5,241 nucleotides of DNA from Gammaproteobacteria bacterium (lineage in GTDB: Bacteria; Pseudomonadota; Gammaproteobacteria; Granulosicoccales; Granulosicoccaceae). The notes under the pieces were generated by a model, which had not been told where the DNA came from, did not search any database, and saw only the letters and a program-made list of their open reading frames with translations. Where the stretch lies: contig JAHQVR010000224.1 of assembly GCA_019634245.1 (NCBI GenBank), forward strand, positions 1 through 5,241. Direction: 5' to 3'. Below are positions 1 through 5,241 of this stretch, in pieces; positions within the stretch are counted from its first letter, which is position 1, and each line of letters begins with the position of its first letter. Position numbers and translations under genes: made by a program.

Positions 1-1529
1 GTCAGTATGTTTGCCCCTTCGACGGTAATACCAACAGGCACGCCTTGATAGGCACGACCGAGAAAATTATTTGGCCCCATGCAAATCCCTTTACCGCCGA
101 GAATATCCATACCATCATTGACCACAACTCGCATACTTTCGGTGTTGAAATACTTCAATATGGCAGACACCACCGAAGGTTTTTCGCCTTGATCCAGTGC
201 AGCACAAGTTAAACGACGCCCCGCGTCCATGGTGTAGGTCAGACCGGCAATTCGACCCAGAGCTTCTTCAATTCCTTCAAATTTCCCGATCGGTAGATTG
301 AACTGTTTGCGCACCCGTGCATAAGCGCCAACGTGCCTGGATATAGACTTACCTGACGCCACACCCGACGAAGGAAGCGACACACCACGCCCCACAGACA
401 AGCTTTCCATCAGCATTCGCCAACCTTGCCCAACCATTTCTTGCCCACCGATAATCCAATCCATCGGTATAAACACATTCTCGCCGCTATTAGGTCCATT
501 CATGAATGCCTGGTTCAGCGGAAAATGCCGTCGACCAATATTGACCCCTTTCGTGTCAGTCGGAATCAACGCGCAAGTGATGCCGAGATCTTCTTCTTCA
601 CCCAGCAGGCCATCAGGGTCATAGGCTTTGAACGCTAAACCCAATAACGTTGCCACAGGACCCAGCGTGATGTAGCGTTTGTTCCAAGTAACCCGCAAAC
701 CAAGTACTTCTTTGCCATCGAACTGTTGTTTACACACAATGCCATAATCCGGCATAGCCCCTGCATCTGATCCTGCAGAGGGACCAGTCAGAGCGAAGCA
801 TGGGATCTCTTCACCCTTTGCAAGTCTAGGCAAGTAGTAATTCTTCTGTTCATCAGTGCCATAGTGCAGCAGTAACTCGCCCGGCCCCAACGAATTGGGC
901 ACCATGACACAAACACCTCCTGACACACTGCGCGTGGAAAGTTTCATAACGACTTCGGAATGAGCCATCGCTGAGAATCCCAATCCACCGTACTCTTTGG
1001 GGATCATCATGCCCAAGAATCGATGGTCTTTGATGAACTGCCAGGTATCGTCTGGTAGGTTGTTTAATTCGTAGGTGATTTCCCAGTCGTCCATCATCGC
1101 GCACAACTGTTCCGTTGGACCATCTACAAAGGCTTGCTCCTCCTCTGAGAGCTCAGCTTCGGGGTAGTCAACCAACTGGGTCCAAGCAGGAGACCCTTGA
1201 AACAATTCTGCTTCCCACCACACGGTGCCAGCATCGATAGCATCTCGCTCGGTGTCTGACATCGGGGGTAACACAGCGCGCACATATTTGAGCAATGGCG
1301 TACTGACAAACCGATGACGAAAAGATCGGACATTGAACAAAACGGCCACTGCTAGAAACGACACCACGAGCAGCGTGCCAAGTACGGGCGAAAGAAATCC
1401 AAAGCTCCAAGCCACGATCAGCACAGCCGCAACGCCAACGGTAAAAATCGGCATACTCATGCGGAATGTGGCGACTAGATAAAGTAGTGCAGCTGCTACG
1501 GCAGCCCAGAAAATCAGTGCAGTTATCAT
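1..1529 (-). CDS. fadE: Acyl-CoA dehydrogenase FadE, 3' end outside window
   Basis: FadE carries out the first step of fatty acid beta-oxidation, the FAD-dependent formation of trans-2-enoyl-CoA from acyl-CoA. The ATG at 1529 opens a frame of 509 complete codons with no stop before the left edge. E. coli FadE has about 814 residues, so roughly 300 C-terminal residues are missing here. Residues 1-22, 26-43 and 45-66 are hydrophobic, as in the membrane-associated N-terminus of E. coli FadE. Family landmarks in order are MSDTERDAIDAGTVWWEAEL (about 90-109), PNSLGPGELLLHYGTDEQK (211-229), the flavin-site motif CFALTGPSAGSDAGA (244-258), WNKRYIT (282-288), GPNSGENVFIPMDWIIGG (345-362), LSVGRGVSLPS (377-387) and ITVEGANIL (501-509). 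Glu504 in VEG lies where acyl-CoA dehydrogenases of this class carry the catalytic base; that match is from memory. The ribosome binding site is weak (GAG about nine bases upstream), but the N-terminal match supports the start. It is divergent from folE, with no visible functional link. A plain FadB- or AcdA-type dehydrogenase is ruled out by the length and N-terminus. Confidence 0.96.
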   Translation of the reverse strand, partial: MITALIFWAAVAAALLYLVATFRMSMPIFTVGVAAVLIVAWSFGFLSPVLGTLLVVSFLAVAVLFNVRSFRHRFVSTPLLKYVRAVLPPMSDTERDAIDAGTVWWEAELFQGSPAWTQLVDYPEAELSEEEQAFVDGPTEQLCAMMDDWEITYELNNLPDDTWQFIKDHRFLGMMIPKEYGGLGFSAMAHSEVVMKLSTRSVSGGVCVMVPNSLGPGELLLHYGTDEQKNYYLPRLAKGEEIPCFALTGPSAGSDAGAMPDYGIVCKQQFDGKEVLGLRVTWNKRYITLGPVATLLGLAFKAYDPDGLLGEEEDLGITCALIPTDTKGVNIGRRHFPLNQAFMNGPNSGENVFIPMDWIIGGQEMVGQGWRMLMESLSVGRGVSLPSSGVASGKSISRHVGAYARVRKQFNLPIGKFEGIEEALGRIAGLTYTMDAGRRLTCAALDQGEKPSVVSAILKYFNTESMRVVVNDGMDILGGKGICMGPNNFLGRAYQGVPVGITVEGANIL

Positions 1530-1593
1530 GTTATTTACTCGAATTCATAGTGAGTTCTAAAGTCTTACTCATTTAACGGTCCCTGGACGCGAG

Positions 1594-1606
1594 GGTGAAC
1601 GTCACC
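1594..1606. repeat. Short inverted repeat GGTGA-ACG-TCACC
   Basis: Five-base arms flank a three-base centre in the fadE leader. It could be an operator half-site pair, but inverted repeats this short arise often by chance. Its first eleven bases recur at the folE start (1818-1828). Confidence 0.2.
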
Positions 1607-1674
1607 GCCTCCCGACACCGGCCCGACCGAGACAATCTATTGCGCTCCATGCTCGTTATTGTGACTCACCCCCC

Positions 1675-1680
1675 AGTATA
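1675..1680 (-). promoter_or_regulatory. Possible -10 element for fadE
   Basis: Read on the minus strand this is TATACT, five of six matches to the sigma-70 -10 consensus. It lies about 145 bases before the fadE start. No good -35 hexamer stands 16-18 bases upstream, so an activator would be needed if it is real. A promoter nearer the gene is equally possible. Confidence 0.3.
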
Positions 1681-1753
1681 AAGATCCCCAGCAAAAATTG
1701 AGGTGAAGAATCGTTTATTCCCCTTACGGGCCAAACTCGCGGCTGGATTGGGC

Positions 1754-1759
1754 TATAGT
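1754..1759 (+). promoter_or_regulatory. Possible -10 element for folE
   Basis: TATAGT matches five of six positions of the sigma-70 -10 consensus and would give a leader of roughly 50 bases before the folE GTG. The upstream 16-18 base window holds no convincing -35. A second AT-rich candidate, TAAAAT at 1784-1789, would leave a leader of only about 22 bases and also lacks a -35. Confidence 0.35.
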
Positions 1760-1798
1760 GCCGCATTGGCAGCAAGCTTCGGATAAAATCAGCTCAGC

Positions 1799-1809
1799 GC
1801 TGTGACAGC
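1799..1809. repeat. Inverted repeat GCTGT-G-ACAGC before the folE start
   Basis: Five-base arms around a single central base end nine bases before the folE GTG. It partly overlaps a perfect palindrome, CAGCGCTG, at 1795-1802. The loop is too short for a good hairpin, so a DNA-binding protein is the likelier reader if it has any function. It covers the place where a ribosome binding site would normally lie. Confidence 0.25.
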
Positions 1810-1818
1810 ATTTCTAAG

Positions 1819-2370
1819 GTGAACGTCATCGAACAGGCATACAAAACTATTTTGGAATCCATCGGAGAAGACTTGGATCGGGACGGTCTGAAGGATACGC
1901 CGGGTCGAGCGGCGCGCGCGATGTCCTATCTGACCCAAGGCTATGACCAAACCCTCGATGAAGTGGTCAACGGAGCCATATTTGAATCCGATAGTGATGA
2001 GATGGTTATTGTCCGCGATATCGAACTCTACTCATTGTGTGAGCACCATATTTTACCGTTTATAGGCAAATGCCATGTCGCCTACCTACCCAAAGGGCGC
2101 GTGATTGGCTTGTCTAAAGTGGCCCGAATTGTCGACATGTACGCTCGACGCTTGCAAATACAGGAAAACCTCACCACGCAAATCGCATCAGCGATTAGCG
2201 AGGTTACCGGTGGCATTGGAGTGGGTGTGGTGATCGAGTCGCAACATATGTGCATGATGATGCGTGGTGTGCAAAAGCAAAATTCCCTGATGACCACTTC
2301 CTCGATGTTAGGTCGATTTCGCACTGACACCAACACCCGCAACGAATTTCTTTCATTGATTGGCCGCTAG
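1819..2370 (+). CDS. folE: GTP cyclohydrolase I (type IA FolE)
   Basis: FolE converts GTP to 7,8-dihydroneopterin triphosphate and formate, the entry step of tetrahydrofolate and other pterin synthesis in the cytosol. The protein has 183 residues, shorter than E. coli FolE (222) because of a short N-terminus, as in several other gammaproteobacteria. Visible motifs are [20 protein letters not shown] (16-35), the zinc-site segment [10 protein letters not shown] (72-81), [13 protein letters not shown] (93-105), [10 protein letters not shown] (110-119) and [11 protein letters not shown] (141-151). Cys74, His77 and Cys145 correspond to the zinc ligands and His143 to the catalytic His of the E. coli enzyme. 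The start is GTG at 1819, because the next in-frame ATG (1921) would remove the conserved GED...DTP segment. An AAGG stretch abuts the GTG with no spacing, so initiation is unusual or the start is slightly off. The zinc-independent FolE2 type is ruled out by these motifs. It is followed by doeA after 31 bases. Confidence 0.96.
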   Translation: MNVIEQAYKTILESIGEDLDRDGLKDTPGRAARAMSYLTQGYDQTLDEVVNGAIFESDSDEMVIVRDIELYSLCEHHILPFIGKCHVAYLPKGRVIGLSKVARIVDMYARRLQIQENLTTQIASAISEVTGGIGVGVVIESQHMCMMMRGVQKQNSLMTTSSMLGRFRTDTNTRNEFLSLIGR

Positions 2371-2401
2371 CCGCCCCAGGTCCAAGAGTAAAGCTCCCGG
2401 C

Positions 2402-3580
2402 ATGGACCCTACACTACATTTCGACCGATCCGAGTTTCAGCTACGTCTGGACAAAACCCGTGCTGCGATGAATGGCGCAGAACTGGATACTCTGGTGGTA
2501 ACAGATCCGTCGAATATGGCTTGGTTGACAGGTTACGATGGCTGGTCGTTCTATACACATCAAGCTGTGATTCTTTGTGCAGAGCCTGAGCCCATTTGGT
2601 GGGGCCGGGCCATGGATGCGCTTGGGGCTAAGCGAACCGTAACGATGTCTCATGACAACATCATCGGTTACGACGATAGCTATGTGCAGAATCCCAACAA
2701 ACACCCCATGGAAACGCTCGCCAGCTTATTGGCTGAGCGTGGGTTGGACCGTGGTCGAATTGGCGTTGAAATGGATAATTATTATTTCTCCGCAGCCGCT
2801 TATCAGTCTCTGAATACTCACTTGGCCAACGGAACGCTGGCAGACGCAACAGGGTTAGTAAATTGGCAACGAGCGATAAAAAGTAACACGGAAATAGAGT
2901 ATATGCGTCGAGCAGCGCGCATCGTTGAGACTATGCACGAACACATAGTGCAAATAGCTGAACCCGGATTAAAAAAGAACGAGCTAGTAGCCGAGATTTA
3001 TAAAACGGGCATTGTGGGTGCCGACGGTCATTGGGGAGACTATCCAGCCATCGTGCCCATGGCACCGTCGGGGATGGACGCTACCGCACCACACCTAACC
3101 TGGGATGACTCGCCAATGAAATCTGGCGAAGCCACCTTTTTCGAAATCGCTGGAGCACATAAACGCTATCAGTGCCCTCAGTCAAGAACACTTTTTTTGG
3201 GCAAGGTTCCGTCACACTTCCAGGCAGCAGAGGACGCTGTTTTACAAGCCATTGACGCTGGACTGGCACAAGCCAAGCCGGGTAACTATTGTGAAGACAT
3301 TGCTCTTGCCTTTAACAGCAAGTTAAACCAATTAGGGTTCGAAAAGGACAGTCGATGTGGCTACGCCATTGGTTTGTCATACCCGCCCGATTGGGGTGAA
3401 CGCACGATGAGCTTTCGTCGTGGGGATAGGTCTGTACTCAAACCCGGAATGACTTTTCATTTCATGCCAGCGTTGTGGCTCGATGATGGTGGATTGGAGA
3501 TTACCGAGCCCATTCTGATTACCGACACCGGCGTAGAATGTTTGTGCAACACGCCCAGGAAACTGTTCCAGAAGTCATAG
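2402..3580 (+). CDS. doeA: Ectoine hydrolase (DoeA/EutD)
   Basis: DoeA/EutD opens the pyrimidine ring of ectoine (and 5-hydroxyectoine) to N-alpha-acetyl-L-2,4-diaminobutyrate, the first step in using this osmolyte as carbon and nitrogen source. The 392-residue protein has the M24 layout: a creatinase-like N-terminal domain (about 1-155) and a pita-bread catalytic domain (about 160-392). Segments I recall as typical of ectoine hydrolases are VTDPSNMAWLTGYDGWSFY (33-51), HDNIIGYDDSYVQNPNKHPM (84-103), VEMDNYYFSAAAY (122-134), GLVNWQRAIKS (151-161), APHLTWDDSPMKSGE (229-243) and IGLSYPPDWGERTMS (323-337). Of the five metal-binding positions of M24 peptidases, the first is Glu248 and the others appear as Pro259, Tyr321, Met355 and Thr368. 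This argues against a metallopeptidase and fits the metal-free, covalent mechanism reported for EutD. The ATG at 2402 fits family length; a TTG at 2360 would overlap folE and add 14 unconserved residues. The only ribosome site visible is AAGAG, 13 bases upstream. The usual partner doeB is not adjacent. Confidence 0.92.
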   Translation: MDPTLHFDRSEFQLRLDKTRAAMNGAELDTLVVTDPSNMAWLTGYDGWSFYTHQAVILCAEPEPIWWGRAMDALGAKRTVTMSHDNIIGYDDSYVQNPNKHPMETLASLLAERGLDRGRIGVEMDNYYFSAAAYQSLNTHLANGTLADATGLVNWQRAIKSNTEIEYMRRAARIVETMHEHIVQIAEPGLKKNELVAEIYKTGIVGADGHWGDYPAIVPMAPSGMDATAPHLTWDDSPMKSGEATFFEIAGAHKRYQCPQSRTLFLGKVPSHFQAAEDAVLQAIDAGLAQAKPGNYCEDIALAFNSKLNQLGFEKDSRCGYAIGLSYPPDWGERTMSFRRGDRSVLKPGMTFHFMPALWLDDGGLEITEPILITDTGVECLCNTPRKLFQKS

Positions 3581-3721
3581 TTCCATCAGCCAATTGTGTA
3601 CCAATATACCCTCAGATAAGCTGGATTAATCAGGTGCAACACGGCAAAATTGAAACTACGCGCTGCGCGTTCTGGAGCGGCAGAAACTTACCGAATCATC
3701 CTTAATGGGGACCATTGCTAT
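3581..3721 (+). promoter_or_regulatory. doeA-tmm spacer, possible tmm promoter
   Basis: The 141-base gap is long for two genes of one operon and holds no terminator after doeA. TTGTGT at 3594-3599 with GATAAG at 3615-3620 could be a poor sigma-70 promoter (15-base spacer). A small perfect hairpin, ACGCG-CTG-CGCGT at 3658-3670, would lie in the tmm leader. Whether tmm is read from its own promoter or from folE-doeA cannot be decided from the sequence. Confidence 0.3.
3707..3711 (+). promoter_or_regulatory. Likely ribosome binding site of tmm
   Basis: GGGGA stands ten bases before the ATG at 3722. It supports that start over the in-frame TTG at 3650, which has no such site and would add 24 residues absent from the family. 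Confidence 0.5.
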
Positions 3722-5062
3722 ATGTCTAAGAGAATCGCTGTCATTGGTGCAGGACCCTCCGGGCTCGCACAACTAAGAGCTTTTCAATCTGCCAAAGCTG
3801 CTGGCGCTGATATCCCGGAGATCATCTGTTTTGAAAAACAAGACGACTGGGGTGGGCTTTGGAACTACACCTGGCGCACGGGTTTAGATGAATACGGCGA
3901 ACCCGTACATGGCAGTATGTACCGATATCTTTGGTCTAACGGCCCAAAGGAAGGATTGGAATTTGCTGACTACTCGTTTGAAGAACATTTCGGTAAGCAA
4001 ATAGCGTCGTACCCGCCACGGGCGGTTCTCTTTGACTACATACAAGGCAGAGTGAAAAAGGCCGATGTGCGCAGCTGGATTCGATTTCGCACACCGGTTC
4101 GGTGGGTTGAATATGATGAGTCGCAGGAACACTTTAACGTTTCCTACCACGACCTTGTTAACGATGTCCAAAAAACAGAACCCTTTGATCATGTGGTGGT
4201 TGCCACAGGTCATTTCTCCACCCCGAATGTACCCACTTTTGAAGGTTTGGAAAACTTCAACGGTCGAGTACTTCATGCACACGATTTTCGCGATGCTGTC
4301 GAGTTTAAAGGCAAAGATATACTCATTATTGGTACTAGCTATTCAGCGGAAGATATCGGCTCGCAGTGTTGGAAGTATGGAGCCAAATCCATCACTGTGA
4401 GTCATAGAACGGCAGCGATGGGATACGATTGGCCAGACAATTGGAAAGAAGTTCCGTTGCTAACAAAGGTGGATAAAAACACAGCGACTTTCAAAGACGG
4501 AACTACCGCCGAAGTAGACGCTATCATCCTGTGTACAGGCTATTTGCACCACTTTCCATTTATGGCGGAGAATCTAAAACTTCGCACGGCCAATCGACTC
4601 GCGGCAGCAGACCTCTATAAAGGTGTCGCCTGGGTGAACAACCCCAAACTGTTCTACCTGGGTATGCAAGATCAATGGTACACATTCAACATGTTTGACG
4701 CTCAAGCCTGGTTTGCCAGGGATGTCATGTTGGGAAAAATCTCAACGCCTTCCCAGAAGGAGATGCTCGCAGATGTAGAAGCACGAGTGGCCAGTGAAGA
4801 TGCCATTGAAGATGACTATGGTGCGATTCGATATCAAGGCGACTACGTCAAAGAGCTTATTGCTGAAACCGATTACCCAAGCTTTGATGTCGATGGCGCT
4901 AATGAAGCCTTCTTCCAATGGAAAAAACACAAAAAACAGAACATCATGACGTTTCGTGACAACGGCTACAAGTCGGTCATCACAGGCACTATGGCACCGA
5001 ATCACCACACCCCTTGGAAAGACGCTTTGGACGATTCGCTGGATAGTTACCTGCAAAATTAA
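3722..5062 (+). CDS. tmm: Trimethylamine monooxygenase (flavin-containing monooxygenase)
   Basis: Tmm is a cytosolic FAD- and NADPH-dependent monooxygenase that turns trimethylamine into trimethylamine N-oxide; bacterial homologues can also oxidise dimethylsulfide and indole. The 446-residue protein is close in length to the Methylophaga enzyme (about 456). Motifs in order are the FAD Rossmann loop IGAGPSG (8-14), [20 protein letters not shown] (41-60), [12 protein letters not shown] (66-77), the FMO signature [11 protein letters not shown] (179-189), the NADP-binding loop [14 protein letters not shown] (202-215), ILCTGY (269-274), [16 protein letters not shown] (315-330) and [12 protein letters not shown] (421-432). 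Asn73 in WSNG, Tyr207 in TSYSA and Trp400 match, as I recall, active-site residues of Tmm structures. The high motif identity favours Tmm over a generic FMO or Baeyer-Villiger enzyme, although substrate range needs assay. The ATG is chosen over an upstream TTG because the FAD loop then sits at its usual distance from the N-terminus. No TMAO demethylase gene follows within the 179 bases that remain. Confidence 0.94.
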   Translation: MSKRIAVIGAGPSGLAQLRAFQSAKAAGADIPEIICFEKQDDWGGLWNYTWRTGLDEYGEPVHGSMYRYLWSNGPKEGLEFADYSFEEHFGKQIASYPPRAVLFDYIQGRVKKADVRSWIRFRTPVRWVEYDESQEHFNVSYHDLVNDVQKTEPFDHVVVATGHFSTPNVPTFEGLENFNGRVLHAHDFRDAVEFKGKDILIIGTSYSAEDIGSQCWKYGAKSITVSHRTAAMGYDWPDNWKEVPLLTKVDKNTATFKDGTTAEVDAIILCTGYLHHFPFMAENLKLRTANRLAAADLYKGVAWVNNPKLFYLGMQDQWYTFNMFDAQAWFARDVMLGKISTPSQKEMLADVEARVASEDAIEDDYGAIRYQGDYVKELIAETDYPSFDVDGANEAFFQWKKHKKQNIMTFRDNGYKSVITGTMAPNHHTPWKDALDDSLDSYLQN

Positions 5063-5112
5063 ACCAAATCATCAGCGGTTCAGTTTTTATTGTGACTTAA
5101 TTACTGCTAGAA

Positions 5113-5143
5113 CAGCCCCGGGTTCTAAGGAACCTTGGGGCTG
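5113..5143 (+). terminator. Strong hairpin after tmm, possible terminator
   Basis: CAGCCCC (5113-5119) pairs with GGGGCTG (5137-5143), and GGTTC (5121-5125) with GAACC (5130-5134) around a TAAG loop, with a small one-against-two base internal bulge. CTAG at 5107-5110 and 5148-5151 could extend the base. It starts 51 bases after the tmm stop. No T-run follows on either strand, so it is not a textbook intrinsic terminator; it may instead protect the 3' end of the mRNA. Confidence 0.45.
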
Positions 5144-5195
5144 CCCACTAGATTCTGACTCAACGTTGCACGCCAAGGCCAGCGAATCTACTCAT

Positions 5196-5241
5196 CCGCA
5201 CTACCGCACTACCGCACTACCGCACTACCGCACTACCGCAC
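5196..5241. repeat. 8-base tandem repeat (CCGCACTA), 5.75 copies to the edge
   Basis: Five perfect copies of CCGCACTA start at 5196, 5204, 5212, 5220 and 5228, followed by six bases of a sixth at the window end, so the true length is unknown. The copies are identical, which suggests recent expansion by slippage. The unit is not a multiple of three. The plus strand has no stop codon in any frame, since three units read PHYRTTAL cyclically, while the minus strand meets TAG in every frame. The remaining sequence from 5144 to 5195 shows no gene. Confidence 0.95.

Larger units (their letters stand above)
1530..1818. promoter_or_regulatory. Divergent fadE/folE intergenic region
   Basis: This 289-base region separates the start codons of fadE (minus strand) and folE (plus strand), so it should hold promoters for both. 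I see no open frame with a credible start, no tRNA and no recognisable riboswitch. I looked for a FadR-type or PsrA-type operator that would tie fadE to fatty acid control and found none that I could support by eye. What can be seen are possible -10 hexamers on each strand and two short inverted repeats, listed separately. Confidence 0.6.

Noticed and set aside
426..638. 70-codon plus-strand open frame within fadE
   Set aside because: It is antisense to well-conserved FadE segments and encodes nothing recognisable.
1594..1828. Eleven-base direct repeat GGTGAACGTCA at 1594-1604 and 1818-1828
   Set aside because: A few repeated 11-mers are expected by chance in a window of this size, and the second copy includes coding sequence of folE.
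2360..2401. TTG start giving a 14-residue longer DoeA that overlaps folE
   Set aside because: The extra residues are basic and unlike the family N-terminus; the ATG at 2402 gives the usual length.
3192..3198. Seven-T run in doeA as a possible frameshift or slippage site
   Set aside because: The frame continues with conserved family sequence on both sides, so there is no sign of disruption or programmed shift.
2402..3580. Xaa-Pro aminopeptidase or creatinase assignment for the M24 protein
   Set aside because: Most metal ligands of the peptidases are absent, and the long segments match ectoine hydrolases as I remember them.
3650..3721. TTG start giving a 24-residue longer Tmm
   Set aside because: The FAD-binding loop would be moved far from the N-terminus, and a ribosome-site-like GGGGA precedes the ATG at 3722 instead.
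3884..4282. 132-codon open frame on the minus strand inside tmm
   Set aside because: It lies wholly antisense to a strongly recognised gene, has no family resemblance that I can see, and shows the composition of a shadow frame. The antisense frames at 2082-2342 and 4742-5056 are rejected for the same reason.
5062..5090. AACC...GGTT followed by five T as a tmm terminator
   Set aside because: Only four weak base pairs around an eleven-base loop, too unstable to call.

Overview
The window looks like chromosomal DNA of a marine or salt-adapted gammaproteobacterium. The evidence is an E. coli-type long FadE acyl-CoA dehydrogenase, an ectoine hydrolase of the DoeA/EutD type and a trimethylamine monooxygenase close to the Methylophaga enzyme. 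All assignments come from reading the translated sequence and remembering the families; no database search was run. The genus cannot be named.

Layout: (1) Positions 1-1529, minus strand: the first 509 codons of fadE; its 3' part lies beyond the left edge. (2) 1530-1818: a divergent intergenic region with possible -10 elements in both directions and two short inverted repeats. (3) 1819-2370, plus strand: folE, GTP cyclohydrolase I, with a GTG start. (4) 2402-3580, plus strand: doeA, ectoine hydrolase, 31 bases after folE and probably co-transcribed with it. (5) 3581-3721: a 141-base spacer that may hold a separate promoter for the next gene. (6) 3722-5062, plus strand: tmm, trimethylamine monooxygenase. 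(7) 5063-5241: no gene; a strong GC-rich hairpin without a T-run, then an 8-base tandem repeat that runs off the right edge.

How the genes may fit together: doeA opens the ring of ectoine, and tmm oxidises trimethylamine, a breakdown product of choline, glycine betaine and TMAO. Both therefore handle nitrogen-rich osmolytes. folE makes the first intermediate of tetrahydrofolate, the carrier that takes up the one-carbon units released when TMAO is demethylated. This suggests an osmolyte-use or osmolyte-exchange locus, but the usual partners (doeB deacetylase, TMAO demethylase, transporters, an EnuR-type regulator) are not in the window. The joint role is inference. No tRNA, rRNA, CRISPR array, insertion sequence or phage gene was seen.
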